Part shown: piece after piece, positions 1-13,390 of the stretch
Numbering within the stretch: position 1 is the first letter of the stretch
Layout: each line of letters begins with the position of its first letter
Assembly (NCBI GenBank): GCA_023053545.1
Contig: JAKZAN010000004.1
Location: 8,494,001-8,558,000, forward strand
From: Lepidurus packardi
Taxonomy: Eukaryota > Arthropoda > Branchiopoda > Notostraca > Triopsidae
Direction: 5' to 3'
Length of the DNA stretch: 64,000 nucleotides
Program-made: the position numbers and the translations under genes
Notes under the pieces: model-generated
The model's database searches: none
Seen by the model: only the letters and a program-made list of their open reading frames with translations
What the model was told of the DNA's origin: nothing

Positions 1-3000
1 GTAATACAGAATTCAGCAGTAAGTTTATTAAAGCAAGAACACTTTAAAGATAATTAAAGCAATTGTACATTAGCTTAGTTTAATATGCTTTAATATTTCA
101 AATAACTGATCATTATATTTTACGAAGTCTTAAAAAGTGTGAATAATAAACAAAGAGAACCGAAAACCAGGAAATGAGATACTTTTTGTGTCCAAATTAG
201 GTTTGCGACGTCATCGGTTAAGCGAAGCAAGCCAAGAGCTGAAGCTAATCTATCTTTTGAATTATTGTTAGTATTATCACTACCATTATTATTATTTATC
301 AACGCTGACTCTTCTGGGACAAGAATTTAGTTCCTAGTAAATATACATTGTGGCATACAAATCTTTCAGATTAATTACAAATCGTGTAAATGGACCACAT
401 AAGGTATAAAAACCTGTAAAACCTGAACTTCCTAGTTCAAGATACTCTTCTGCGTCATCAACTCAAAATTGTTATATGGTTATTATTATTGTAATTAACA
501 TTACCATTGTTTTACGCTTCAACTTTTATTGTCCAATGTTTTATAGAGGTACTCCTGGCATACGTGTAGCCAATCTAGGATTAACCGAAATTATTTATCT
601 AGGTTTCAGCGTAGCTTCATTCATACAAGTTCAGACAAAGAAATAATAAACTCAGACGAATAAAAACAATCCTTCAAACCTTACCAAGAAGCGGTCAAAT
701 GGAACCAAGAAAGGCTTACAAGCTCGATAAATCCCAACTTTCTTTTCAAGAGACGCCTATGACGTCATCGTCGACTCGCAGAAAAGGCCCACAAATTTAA
801 ATCCATTTCCTGAATTATAATAATAATTGTTATTATTAGGAATTATTCTTGCCTATCGTGTTGCGTATCAGCCTTCATAGGTTTCAGGCACATTTTGTTA
901 AGGTTTTATTACTAGCATCTGTCTGTTAAGATAGGTTGAGGAATGTATGTCGAAATGCATCAAGGAACGTATGTTTCAAGTCTGAGAAAAGCTAAAAGAC
1001 CAATAGCAAAGCTTTATTTTAAGAGCGTTAAGCCTCTGTTGACAACGCAATTGAAGGTTTGAGCGTGTCAACATTAGGTCCGTCCTACTCACGTAACTAG
1101 GTTCACGGTACATTTTGAGGTTACTGTAGAATACCTTTTGGGGTTGTCCCTCCTGCTCCTCCGGAAAAAAAAAAGAAAAAATACAAGAAGCTGTTCTTCC
1201 CTCCCAAAATTTCTACTGGATCTTGTCTCTTGGCCTTTAGATAGGCGAACCAAGAAGCATGGCATCGGTAATTACACTAGTTAATTATAGAAAAGGTTTA
1301 GGCCATAAGAAGAGGCTTCTTTAGTGTCAAGAACTCTTTTTTTTTTCGAAAGAAGTTGGTTACGTGGTCTGGTTACTCGACTCGTATTTTTTCTTTTGGG
1401 GGGGGGGGGGGGGGGGGGGGGGGACCCTTTCCTTTTAATTGGATCAACGTTGGAGTATAGCCAAGATACCTGTAAGGCTTTTTTATTTTATTTTTTTGGG
1501 GGCTCGACAATGAATTCCTTTTGAGGAGCAAAGCAGACCAAATGGCCAACAATGAATGGTTCAACTTGAGCTCCTGCTGTTGTGAACACTGCGTTTCCAT
1601 AGCAACGCTCCTTAGAGTCTTGACTAGGTAGGTGGGGGAGAAGGGGGGTAGGGGGTTTATCCCGACAGATACTTGCCCAGATTGGTTACACGACAACAAT
1701 CAAAAGCCCTGGGAGTTGGTTGAAGGGGACAAAAAATAGAAAGAGATCCACTCCCCTCTGATTCCCTCTTTGCTTGCCATCATCGTAGTGGTGATGACGT
1801 CATGGTCTGAAAGGAAATTATGTTTCTTCTTTTCTTTGGGCGGGGGGGGGGGGGGGTAAAAAATGAAGGGGGGTCATTAGGTTCAGCAGATGGGATCCGA
1901 AAGTCAATCACGATTTACAGGTATTTTTTGTTGGGGAAGGGGGTGATTGTGTTGTCCCTGGCAGGTAAAATAGTATTTTCCAGGCAGGTAGTTGGTATTT
2001 CATTGTTTTCCCACCTGAGATGGGTTCCGTTTGCAGAACTGTCATCAAGGTAATTTATTCAGCCTGGGAGCGATAAGTAACCCGGGATATGCATATCCCA
2101 TGTTAGGCTGATGGAACACAGGGGATGATGGGGACAGGAAGAAGATAATTTCCTGGACAGAACTTTCTATCGAGCAAAGAGGCATATATATGCAGCAAAC
2201 ATGATAGGTTTTCGTCATCTATCATGGTGAAGATGTCAAAGAGTCGAGCAGATCCACTACTGTACTTTGCTACTGGGAAACCTGATGGAATTACAACTAT
2301 TCCTAGCGGGGATCCAAGACCAGTGGCGAAAATGCCAGATCATCCCCAAAACCATCAGTGGCAAATTCTTAAATGTACAATTCCCAGATTGTAATTTTAA
2401 AGGGGGGCAAGATAATGCATAGAAATAAATAAATAAAATACGTTAACAAATAAAAACATAAGAAATATAACTAAATACAGAAAATATAACTAAATAAATG
2501 GAGAATATAGATGCAGTAAATATGGAAACGTTAAATGTTATTATTCAAATGCCAATCCTATTCTTCTGATTCTGTTTTTAATTAGCGCATTATCAAAATG
2601 AATTTTTGTTTAAAAAAATTATAAAAATTATTCATCGTCGGTTTCGTTAATTGTTGATACATTTTTGGGAAAGTGATAACCCAAACATGTATGAACAACG
2701 AACGAGGAGAACAGGCGCGAGCCTACGTCGCGAATGAAAAAAAGTTTGATAAAAATGCCTATTTCTTTATAATTATAGTGGGTTCATTTAAATCATTGCA
2801 AGCTTAATTAAAGAGTGTCTGAGTGGAAAGGGATTTTGAGATTAAATTAGTAATAATTTACGCTAATAATAAAATATGTGTATTTGTGTGTTTGAGAAAT
2901 TGTGCAATATTCAGATTTCGAGATCTTGGACTATACTTTAAAGTTGTTAGAGAGTTTTGGGTCACCGGAAATTACAAGGTCCTCCCCAGAAAGGTGGAAA

Positions 3001-3993
3001 AAAGCGACGTTTTCAACTTTCTTGTGTCTCTTTTGCATATAATGACAGTTGGCAATGGGAGTTGAAGTTCGCTGGAGCAAAAACACCGTTTTCAAGTTTC
3101 GACGCAGAGGTCGGTCCGACTTTTGGACCTCTCTCGCGCTGGAAGTTGATGATAGTGGGTGTTTGCCAGGACTTTTTGACAATGTTTCAGGTTCTGGAGA
3201 GAGGGGCAGATGTCCGCCCCCTTTTGCAAGGAACCCCAAAAAGCTACCGTTTGCTTCAGACCACGCCGCTTTCTGAATGACATCTCTCCTGCTATGTTAT
3301 CAGCAGGAGAGCCAAGATATAATGTGCGTCGTGTACAGAAATTGCAACTCTAATCGTTTCCCTCCGCCATTGTTATGGTACAGTTAAGCTATACACGTTC
3401 ATCCCGAGCAATTGGAAGCAGAAGGAAACGAATTGCCCTCCAAAACATGCTGGATGTCGAACATTTGCTTCCCTTTCTGTTGTTTCTACCCCCAAGGTCT
3501 TCCAAAGTCCTCACAAATCTTCCAAATCGAGTTTATTACTTCCAAAACTCTAAAAGGAATTCACTGAAATATTTCCAGGCAAAACATATGAAGTACTAAG
3601 GAAAAATAGTTTAATTAGGTTAATCTAGATATATGAAGTGCACGTCTTCTAGAAATTGTTTATTACAGATATCTTTTTAGAAGTATAGTTATAGTTCTCT
3701 TTATACGTTAATTTGCATCAAGTACTTTTATACGTAAAAGTTAAAAAAAACGAATCACCAAGTTTGTATTCGTCGTTTTTTAACTTTCACACCATCTATG
3801 AACGATTTCAAGCATCTTTTCACTTCGCTGTGAGGATTATTTAAGTCTTCCGTTTCCGGTTTTTTTTTTCTAATAGCTTTGTACTGTATTGAATGTTAAT
3901 AGCTAATACTCAAGAAACTCGCATGGAATTAGTACAAGCGAGTGTGGGATTTTTTTTTCTAATGTCTAAGTTACAATGATCGCAAGACATGGA
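1..3993. other. Non-coding stretch, no supported gene
   Basis: No reading frame here has both family resemblance and splice structure. The stretch holds a 26-base G run at 1398-1423, a 15-base G run at 1842-1856, two full CRE octamers (760-767 and 1795-1802) and a relaxed RFX X-box-like site at 1593-1606. A short open frame at 2149-2394 (about 57 codons from its ATG at 2224) looks tidy but matches nothing I know. Around 2.95-3.28 kb several frames are open at once, which fits locally higher GC better than a gene. The 3' untranslated end of the V-ATPase gene probably occupies the last few hundred bases. Confidence 0.6.
1398..1423. repeat. Poly-G homopolymer
   Basis: An uninterrupted run of 26 G on the plus strand. 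A second run of 15 G lies at 1842-1856. The length makes both runs prone to sequencing error, and the open frames that cross them (glycine or proline runs) are not credible genes. Confidence 0.95.
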
Positions 3994-6900
3994 TTATTCT
4001 TCAGGGTCTTCTTCCAAGACGTGTTTGAAGGAGAAAGGCACGAACAAGACACCTGTCCCGGCATAGAATTTGCTCTGGAATTCCATCCTGTAAGATCCGA
4101 AACGAAATGAGTTTTGTGAGTAGAATTCATTTTTCATGGATTTTATTTTTACGATTTTTACCTTCGTTTCATTACTTCTTTAATTTTTAACTTAAACAAT
4201 AGTTTGCCTCTGCCATTTATGAGTTGCATTTTCTGTCGTTTGTCGTGAATTAATGAATTGATCAAATTTCAAGAAGTTAAAAAAAAAACTTTGTTTTATT
4301 TCACAATTTTAATTTGATTTAGTGCATTTTATTGTATTATTTATTTAGGCATTTTCTATTATTTTGTGTTTTTTGATATTCAAAACTGGTGTCTCTTTGT
4401 ATTTGCTGATGGATTTTCGTTTGATTTATTTTTAAGAGTTAGTTAATTCAGGAAAATGAAGTAGAAAAGCTTACCAATGCAGACGCAAAGTGTGAAGGAA
4501 GGCAGAAAGTCCTTCCATGATTAGCAAAATAGCCAAGGTTGCGCTAGCCCAAAAGGCAAACACGAGATAAAGCATGATGGCGCCCGTGTAGCCTGTTGAT
4601 GTTAAACCCATTCTAAGGACCATGGTCCACAAAACTTCGGAAAGTTCTAACGCGTTTAAAAAAAAAAAAGAGGATAATTAAAAGTCGTCTGCAGAAAAAA
4701 CATAAAAGATAAGATAAGAAATTTTATTTACGAGCGTGCGCCAAGGAAAGAGCCCATAAACGAAGATACGACGCGGTATGTGATACGGAGCCCAACACGT
4801 ATTCAATCGTGTGAATACTCTGGTGAATCATTATTTCACTAAACTCGAATTCTTCCTCGTGTTCGCCGTCATGGACCAGCGCTACTGTACTACCCCCTCC
4901 TTCACCGGCCAGTGCTTGGTTCTCCTAAGTGGGACATTTTCCTTTTGTGAAATTCTTTGGGGAGTATTTAGGGAGAAGTAGTTGGTTCAGTTACCTGGTG
5001 TTTGACGGCTTTGTTGTTCCGGCTGCGCAGAACAAAGGGTTTGCCTAACAGCATTATAGGGATACAAATTAAAGCCAAGAGAAGTAAAATGAGCTGGATG
5101 GTAGCCTAAAAGGGCGAAAAAAAAAGGTTTGTCAGGGACTTATTGTTGGGGTTTAACAAGAATTGGTGGTGATACTTTGTAGGGAGGGTGAGACAGTGAG
5201 GTAGGAAGTAGACACAAGGACTCCGTGAACCCGACACAAGGATGCTAGGTCCATAATCTTTTAAGGGACGGGAGAAAGTAAGTTATAAGAATCCGGATAC
5301 CGATAGAAGGACGCCAACCTGGCCTAACCAAACCTAGCCTGGCCTTGTGTCGAATTTTGTAATACGGCTTAAGCACTTTCTAATCTCGTTGGCGCTTAAC
5401 CAATGAGCAGAGACTTCTTAAACTCGAGATTCTATTGGTCCCTTAAAAAATTACGGACCTGGCGTCCCTCTGTAGTGGCCTGGCGTCCTTATGTCGGGTA
5501 AGCGGCGTCCTTTTGTCGAGTCGTCCTTGTGTCGCGTTGCCAGTGAGGTTTGGGTGAGTCAGGGGATTTGGGAAAAGTTTTCGTTCCATTTCAAGAATGA
5601 AATTTGGGATCTCGAACAATAAAGTTTTCGAAACTTGGTCGCAATTCTTGAACAGTGAACTTGGCTAACTGTTATAGTCTTCAACAAGGAAATCCGGGAG
5701 TTGTGACGTAACTCTTCAACAATGAGCGCTTGCAACTCTCTTTACTTTTCAACAATGAAAAAAGGGATTGTCGTAATACTTCAATATTTTTTTTAATTTA
5801 CATTTCTTTAGTTCTGAGTGAGTTTTGAAGTTTAAAATCGATAATTCTGTCAAATAGGTTCAAAATTACACCAATGAAAGGGTTGAAGCTAACTTGACCT
5901 AGTTCTATTCGGATATGTGATGATTTGGAGTCTGCCATGCAAATGCGGAAGTAAAATATACCTGATTATCGAACATGTAACCATCAGGACGACAAACAGG
6001 TGGAGGTTCATCAGGTTTTTTCATAAGAACCATTCCAATGAAGAGAATTAAGAGGGATGGCGCGCAGTAACTGCCAAAAATCACTAAAAAATGACAGAAA
6101 ACTTCCATAAATTCTAGAAAGATGCTTAATTATTTCGTACTTACCGTCAGGTGAAGAAGCCGAATAAACCCACCACTTGTAGACAATTAGGAAACAAAGG
6201 TACCCAAAGAGCGCCATAAAGAAGATCATTTGAGGCACAAATTCCACCAAAATGAAAATCTTGTTCTTAAAGTACCTGCAAAACCATCCCAACATTTAAA
6301 ATCCTCACAAATAAAAGATAATTCAAGTTTTTTCTTATAGGAAATAGAGACCATTTAACTAGAGACCCTTAACTAGAGACCATTTTTGAATGCTTAAAAC
6401 TGAACAAGATTTTGATTCAAATTTGCTTGTCAATATTTACTGTCGAGAGGGATATTTAAGAGAATTGCCTTCTTACGTGTTATTCCATATGCTGAGCATG
6501 ACTCCAAACGTCATATGAAGAACTCCAATTAAGACTGAAATCTTCATTTTGTAAGCGTTCAAAAAAACGATCTTGTTTTCAGCCAATTGCCAAACAGGAT
6601 CAATTCCAAAGGGATAACTGTGTCCCGAGTAGGTGATATTATCAGCCGGGTCCAACATTAAAGACTTAAACGCAAAGATGGTCTTATTGTCATAGTCTGC
6701 TCTCCAGGATGATCCGAATATGTTAAAGGACTTGGAAAATGCATCGTTGTAAATCATTCCAGTGTACATGGAGCTGATTCCCATCATAAGGACGATATAG
6801 CGTCCACCGAAGAAAATGGAAGCAATCTGAAAATATTTCAATTTTTTTGTCAATTTATTTGCTTTTTCACATGAATTATCTTAATTTAGTTTACCTCGTT

Positions 6901-9513
6901 CTTAATTTTCTTGGCTCCGAATTTCTTTTCGTTCAAGACCAAAAATAACGCAAAAAGCGTCATAATTAAACCATGACCAGCATCGCCAAACATTACCGCG
7001 AACAAAAGCGGAAACGTCGCCACCGTATACAAAGCTAGTAAAATGCGATTTAAATTATTATTTAATTAGGGAAAAAAACAATTATTTTTTGTTATGGGTT
7101 ACCTGGATTGACTTCGCGATAGGCAGGGATTCCATAAGCGTTAATTAAATTCTGGAATCCGTTCGTGAACTTGTTGGTCCTTAGGAAAGTAGGCGGGGTC
7201 GATTTGGTGACCATGGCGTTAATTACTGGAACAAAACTACTTCCACATTCTTTCTAAACGGAGAAACAAAAATCAAGAAAGTGAATTTGAATGTGAATTT
7301 GGGCGCCCAAAGTTTCCTTTGACTTCTCTTCAGAATGGGTAGCTTTAAAAACAGAAAGTTTATTTTGAACCTAGTTTGTCAGAATCGAAAATTCAAGAAA
7401 AAAATAATAAAGATTAAATGGAAAGATAACTAACTGCTGCTTCCTGCAAAGCCATCTGCACAGCATTCATATCTGCTGACGGCAGCCAACCTTCTCCAAT
7501 TAGACATTGGCTGGTGACATCCAGGTTGAATTCGTTGAGCGTGGTATAAATCGCTTTGACTTTCAAAGCCTGGGCCCTCCAGTTGTTGATTTTTTTAGCG
7601 GCTGCCTGCAGAATCCGGAAACGGTGCTCCCTAGTTTGACGCAACACCTGTCCGATAATAAAAAAGCACAACAAAAAAAGTTTTGTTTTTATTTTTAATG
7701 GACTTTCAAATTGTGAACTGACGCTCTTACAGTTTCCAAGTCTTCCAGCCTGCTCATAACACCAATTAACATTTCGCGACGCTCAGCAGGGTTTTCCGGA
7801 CAAGGGTAGCAGGTGGCACGGAAACCGTCGCAAATTTTCTTAACCCGAGCCTGTAATTGCTCACCTTGGTAAAAGATAATGAAGGTGGCTTTCTGCTGAA
7901 GTTCTCCCTAAAACCAAAGAAAACAAAACAGACTTAGCCTTCTTTCTACCAAGCCGAAGCTAAGCAACGACTTAATATGGTCGTAGCCACCAGGAAGTAA
8001 ACAAAAAAGAGCGCAAAATCTATTTTCTAGTGATGTTTCTCCTTCCATCATGTTTGCAGTAGTAATTAAGCTATTTAATTAAGCTATTAAAGTAAGTAAT
8101 TGCAAGAAATAGGGTCACGTGGGTTTGACGTCAGAGACGCCAGTATCCATGGTACCCTAAAACTTGGCTTACTGCTTTAAGCCTGGAAAAAAACAGTAAA
8201 CTGCGTTCGAAAGCACCCTAAGTCGCGTTCGTGACGTAATGCGACCCGAAAGTTTGAATGCCGATGACTCGTGAACAGCTATTCACGAAAATTTGAAACG
8301 AAATGCAGCATTTTTAAAAGAAGTTAAACTGTAGGTGTCCATCCAAATACTAACATGCGATTTTGGTGGCTATTACTGACGTTTAGAAATGAGTTTGAGT
8401 TACCGTCGCTGCATTTTCGACGAGTTCTTCCATTATGGACTGGCGAAAGAAGGCGTTACCTCTGCAAACGCGCCATAACATGCGTTCAAATGCAGGCAGA
8501 CGCTCAAGAGCGACTACTCCTGCCACTGACCTAAGGAAATGCGCGAAAATTAACCAAAATTAGGGAGAAAGAAAAGAATTATCAAGTACATTCTGAAAGT
8601 TAGCCAAAAAATTGCGAAAAAATGTCCCAAAATATAGGTTTCAGGCTTCCTATGCCCTAGCTTATAGATGGCAAAGAGTCACAAATGGCACAAATGGCAA
8701 TTGTTACTTTTTACCAAAGCCTTGCATAAGAAAGCAAAAAAGGAAACAAAAAGGGACATTTTTCTAGAAAATTTACCGAAGTGTTTCGTGATTCACTCGA
8801 CCGGTTTCGGGCTCCAGCTCCAAGTCGTGATCAATGTCAGCCATTTCGGACTACAAAAACGAGTTTAAAAGACTCAATTTTTTATATTTTCTTAAGGAGC
8901 TTGTACTTTATCGAAAAATCCTTCCGTTTGGTTTAGAATGCTTTTAATTTCGAGCAATTCTCCATGGTTCCGTTTCATGGCGTCGGCATTACGATTGACT
9001 TCGCGGACTTCTGTTTCCAGTTTTTCCAAAATCGCCTTTTTATGGATAAATATAAATGAAGAAAAAAAGGAAGTATAATTTTGTACATATTTTTTTATAA
9101 TTTCAAGCAAAGGTTAAAGATTTACCTCCAAATCGATAAGCTCTCTAGGCTTAGGAACCTCCACATCGGCCATTTCATCGATTGCAATATCATCTTTAGT
9201 TACTTCATGATCCAAATAGGTTAAAACGCGTTCCACTTCATTGCAACGTTTGACTTCGGTTGCGAATTTGCGTTGAAAGGAACTAACGTTCGGATTAAGC
9301 TATACGAGAATTATTTGAAAAATTAGAAACTTAAAGCTAATTCAAATTTATCACAGATTTCACTCCTAAAAAGATTGAATTCGGAATTCAACTTACGTCG
9401 CGGAATTGAACAAGACCTAAATCCCCTAATTTAGCCACGCAATTATAGGCAGTTTCACTCGAAATGAAAAACTGACACAAGGTCATGATCTCACTTTGAA
9501 AAATGCTCCCCAT
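3994..9513 (-). CDS. Vha100: V-type proton ATPase 116 kDa subunit a (V0 a)
   Basis: Membrane subunit a of the V0 sector, which forms the proton half-channels of the vacuolar ATPase in endomembranes. Sixteen exons: 9397-9513, 9126-9299, 8907-9035, 8777-8850, 8404-8530, 7731-7907, 7435-7647, 7103-7253, 6895-7034, 6477-6826, 6145-6275, 5962-6083, 4995-5105, 4732-4924, 4475-4646, 3994-4087. All phases agree and give 824 residues (family about 830-840). The N-terminus [16 protein letters not shown] matches the family, followed by a coiled cytosolic arm and GDAGHG before the first membrane segment. [20 protein letters not shown] contains the essential proton-carrying arginine, about residue 727. 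The last exon ends in acidic residues. An M-box E-box lies 160 bp upstream of the ATG and a CACGTG site lies in intron 5. Intron 12 holds a fold-back element. Which paralogue this is cannot be told. Confidence 0.97.
5211..5533. mobile_element. Fold-back / MITE-like element in V-ATPase intron 12
   Basis: The largest V-ATPase intron carries a roughly 320-bp element with imperfect inverted ends. GACACAAGGAC at 5211-5221 is matched by its complement at 5523-5533. The inner blocks around the words CCGACACAAGGA, AGGTCCATAAT and TTTTAAGGGAC are mirrored near 5439-5500. The right arm contains additional GGCGTCC-type repeats. There is no coding capacity. I did not find a convincing target-site duplication, so the family is unknown and a non-autonomous DNA transposon is an inference. 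Confidence 0.6.
8114..8133. promoter_or_regulatory. CACGTG E-box next to CRE octamer in V-ATPase intron 5
   Basis: GTCACGTG (8114-8121) is followed four bases later by the full CRE palindrome TGACGTCA (8126-8133). GTCACGTG is the core of the CLEAR/MITF-TFEB element that controls lysosomal and V-ATPase genes in animals. Function here is inferred from motif and location only. Confidence 0.35.
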
Positions 9514-9986
9514 TTTTTCAGATTTTTTTGGGGGGAATTTTCAGTGTTTATAGGAAACCAACTTCCCTTCGGAACTGAATAATAAATTAAACACCCATGA
9601 AAGAAGACCCGTTCTTATCTTGGGTCTTGTGACTTGGAGATATCTTTCCCCACTTGAAGAACTAGCGGGAAATCACGTGCAGGATAAACACGTAATCGCT
9701 CGTCAATATTTTAAAATCCTTATCTCTTTGTATTCTTTTGCCTGTAAATTTACATTATCTTCAATTTAGTAATATCCTTCGGGTTCATTTTTAGCTCAAA
9801 TTTCCGATTTTGAATGAGCTATTTGGTCGAAAACATGTTTTTCCTATTTGGAGAGGTTTGGTTTTAATGTTTGAGGGATATATTTAAAGTATAGAGCTTC
9901 TAATGAAATGCTTGAATGAAATAGTGAATTAGTTTATTAGCTTATTTGTCTAAAAAAAAGACCTGATATGAAAGAGCAGTGTCAAT
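9514..9986. promoter_or_regulatory. V-ATPase upstream region with M-box
   Basis: This 473-bp spacer lies between the V-ATPase start codon and the stop of the upstream sulfotransferase, which is on the same strand. TCACGTG at 9673-9679 lies about 160 bp upstream of the ATG and matches the M-box bound by MITF/TFEB factors. No open frame of interest was seen. Confidence 0.4.
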
Positions 9987-11577
9987 TTAGGTTTCCAAAT
10001 CGAGGAGTTGCAATCGCAAAAGATTTTTCGCGAAATTATAGAATTCGTATTCTTGACTCAATTCTTGATGAAGTTTCGATATCACTTTCTCTGACAATTT
10101 CTTTCTGGGTTTGAGGTTCTGCTTTACGTGTTGTCTATAGTATCCTAAACGAAACAGACGTATTGCTAATGTAACAGAAATAAGTTTAAGGAATTTTTTT
10201 TTATTTTTTAAAAATAAATTTTCAATTTTTTTACCTTCACTGAAGTAAATCGAAGTAGCATTCCGAAAATAACGCGGAATGAAATGTTCCAGTACTTTAA
10301 GAGTGAGTTCGAAATCTTCCAAAACACCCAAAACTGCGTATTCGTGCAAAGCATTCACTTTAGCCTGCTTTAAGGCCCACTCATTGGACGCATTCCTAAA
10401 TTCCACCAAAAAATAATGGTTGAAACATCCAACGTTTTTTAAGTTCATATTATCTTAAATTTCTGCGTACAAGCAATTCGAACTCTGGCCACAGATGTAT
10501 GGGATCGCTCTATAAAAAACTGGGTCCATTACATTGGAATTAATGGCGCATTCCGGGTCGTTGTTCAATACACAACCTTCGAAACTTTTACTGTACCATT
10601 CTAATCCTATATGAAAAAAAAAATAATTAATTCACTAAAATGGCAAAACTATAACTATAAAAATTACATAATTAGATATAAACGAACTTAGTTCATTAGA
10701 CTAATCAAAATCTCACCGCTTCCGTTTCGTTTTGCATCAAACTCCCGTATAATCGCAGCTACTTTCAAAGGATCCGAACGCCGGTATAAAAACGCAGAGT
10801 ATTCTCTGTCAATCGGGTCTCTTAACAGGTTGATATAAATTGGCCGGAAACCACGTTTATACCTAGTCTTATAAGAATATTATTGCGATTACCGTCATAA
10901 TATTTTTCCGCCAAGAAAATCAGACGTTTAATTTACCTCTCAAAACGAGTGAAATTAAAGTACAAAAAGTGGCGGTCATAACTCTGGGCGTGGTTCTGGT
11001 ATTCGCACCAACGAACAAGATTCTTTTGTTCTTTTGGAGTCAACAATCTTATTAAGAAAAGTAATTAAAATTAAAGAGCGAATTTAATTCATGTTGTGCA
11101 TACATTTTAAATAGTTTTTTCAAAAAGATACGTAAGTATTTGTCTTACCTGGAATTGAATTTATTATTGGAATAACTGAATCAATAATAAGACTACAAAT
11201 GAAAGGAAGGAAAGAGGTGAAAATTAAAATTATGTATAAGAAAGCATTGATTCTTACCGATTCCACGGTGTTCGGTAAAGGTGCTTTTCGTGTCTGAAGT
11301 GATTAACTTCCGCGAGAGTTTTTAGTAAATAAACTAAAGTTTCCCCTCCGCTTCGGGGCACACGATTAAACACTAAACAGGAAGTTGGTTCAGCTGGAGT
11401 ACGATTATGTAGCGTGCGAATGAAACTCGTGTTCACTTCTGGAATATGGAGCTGTTTTTTTGTGAAATTTCGATAGCACCAGAACCCAATTAGGTATAAC
11501 CCGAGAAGTAACCCAAGTGAGCAGGATTTAACTCGTTTGAATGCCCAAAACGGGCGAAAAACCACACACATTCGCAT
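9987..11577 (-). CDS. Uronyl 2-O-sulfotransferase / pipe-type heparan-dermatan sulfotransferase
   Basis: Golgi type II sulfotransferase that would transfer sulfate from PAPS to the 2-O position of uronic acid in glycosaminoglycans or related glycans. Exons: 11258-11577, 11149-11175, 10937-11047, 10717-10862, 10471-10606, 10235-10395, 9987-10165 (about 359 residues). A hydrophobic anchor lies at about residues 20-37. The 5'-phosphosulfate loop appears as VFNRVPRSGGETL and the 3'-phosphate region as YINLLRDPIDREY. The later YICGQSSNC and the WALKQAKVN block match UST and pipe better than HS2ST. Exon 2 is only 27 bp but is required by phase. Intron 5 uses a weak donor (GTACGC). The last exon may instead begin at 10144; both acceptors keep frame. 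Drosophila pipe acts in dorsoventral patterning, but this role is not shown here. Confidence 0.9.
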
Positions 11578-13390
11578 TCTGAAAGGTTTTGAGAAGGTCT
11601 AATGCACAACTTGACTGACTTGCGATGGTTCCAGAGTGGCTGAACTTGGTCTCCGAACGCGGAAAATCCCGCCAACCGTGAAGAAAACCTCCAAAAGAGG
11701 GTTCCATAACATCCTCAACGTACCCTCCAACGTTTTAGTTGAGCTTACGTAGACAGTGAAGGCTAGTTTTCGAAAGTTGAAGTACTCAAAGCAACCGAAA
11801 AGTTACTTTACCTCTTTTTTTAGGAATCCAAACGTGATTTTTGATATTATAAGGACAATTACCGGACACTCTTTGAAAAGAAGTACTTAAAGTTTCAGTT
11901 GTATTAGCGATACGAAGTTTGTTACAAAAAATATCGTCAACCTTTTCTTGAAATTGATTTTGGATTTGCAGCCAAACGCCATCTGGTGAGCCCGAAGGCA
12001 GAATATATACTTATTGGCTGATTCTAGGATGCAATGCATTCAGGTCTTCACAAATAAATGTTGCAATTCTGAATTTCTCTCAACAACTCTTAAGTGTGCG
12101 TAATAAGAAGGCTTCGGTTAAGTTAAAAAAACGCTTTTCAAGTAAGTAAAGTACAATTTTGAGTAAGACCGGAAAAATTAAGACATGGGATCTATTTGTC
12201 TGTATAGATAGGTTATCTTTGTCAATAGTTTTCTTCCGTAAATTTTTTACATTTAGTTCCAAGTTATGAAAATGTTAAATAAATCATATACAAGTATAAA
12301 AAATGAACCCAATTATATAGTTTTTCTTATTAAGATATTTAAAAAAAATAATGTTTAAAATATCTCTTTTCGTTTCTTCTAATTTCTTGTTTCAATTGTA
12401 TTAATCTAAATTCAGAAATTGGTATGACAGCCTCAGAGCCATCTTTTAACAAAAAATATCAACAACTTGCAGTACATCGTGGCCTTAAATCCGAAAGTAA
12501 GTGACGAAATATATTAAAATCTTCTTCAAAACTTTCTTAAAACCTTACTCATTTTGATTACAAAATGCAACCTCAAATGAGTCTGATTTACTGACTAGTA
12601 CAGCCTCATTATATAATAGTCTGAATAATTATTCCGATTTTCAGATTAGAGTTTGACATTCGGCCAGTACGTTCCGAAAGCAAAGAAAGCGAAACAAAGG
12701 GAACGAGTTTGAATTCAAAGCAAAGCGCAGCGCAAATCAAAACTATTGCATGTTTGAAGGTGAAAAGGTTTCATCAGATACTAGTTGAGCTAATTAGCAT
12801 ACGTTTTACCAAGGTGCGGTTGCATTATTATCGGAACCGATTTGCGTCTGCAGATATTCTAAAGCGACAAGAAAGTTTATAGTACACAGATTTGGATAAC
12901 TCAAACCTCACGCTTTGCTGTCAACCTGTTTGGCGGTTATCAGTTCTTTCAATTTACGACCACGCAAAGACTAACAATTGGCCCCTATACTGTACGTATA
13001 CTATTTTTTTTACTACTCTCAGATATATTCAAGATATACCTTGATAGAGGTTATACAAGATACCTTCTATCTCTGGCAACTCTTCAGAACATCCGTGGTA
13101 GTTGCTGGTATCCTTAAAAGGACGAAATTATCTTTGGGAAACACTATAAATCAAAAACAACTACAAAAGTGTGTATGCTAGTTCTTCTGTACACAAGGCT
13201 TTATTTACCATGCCACACGCAAAAATTGTAAATCACATTGCTGTTGTCTTATTTTATTTTCTTATAGTTTCAAATGCAAATCCTTTCCGAAAGGGTTTTT
13301 CACTTATATCTTTCAAACCTTCTTTAGATAAGCATCTTTCGTTCTCCCCCAACGAAAACGTTTCTTCAAGAAGCCAAGTAGTATGAGTCA
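11578..13390. other. Intergenic, nothing recognised
   Basis: This 1.8-kb AT-rich spacer separates the sulfotransferase start from the 3' end of the PVF gene. It should hold the sulfotransferase promoter. Open frames here are short and have no codon pattern or family match. No repeats or RNA genes were recognised. Confidence 0.6.
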
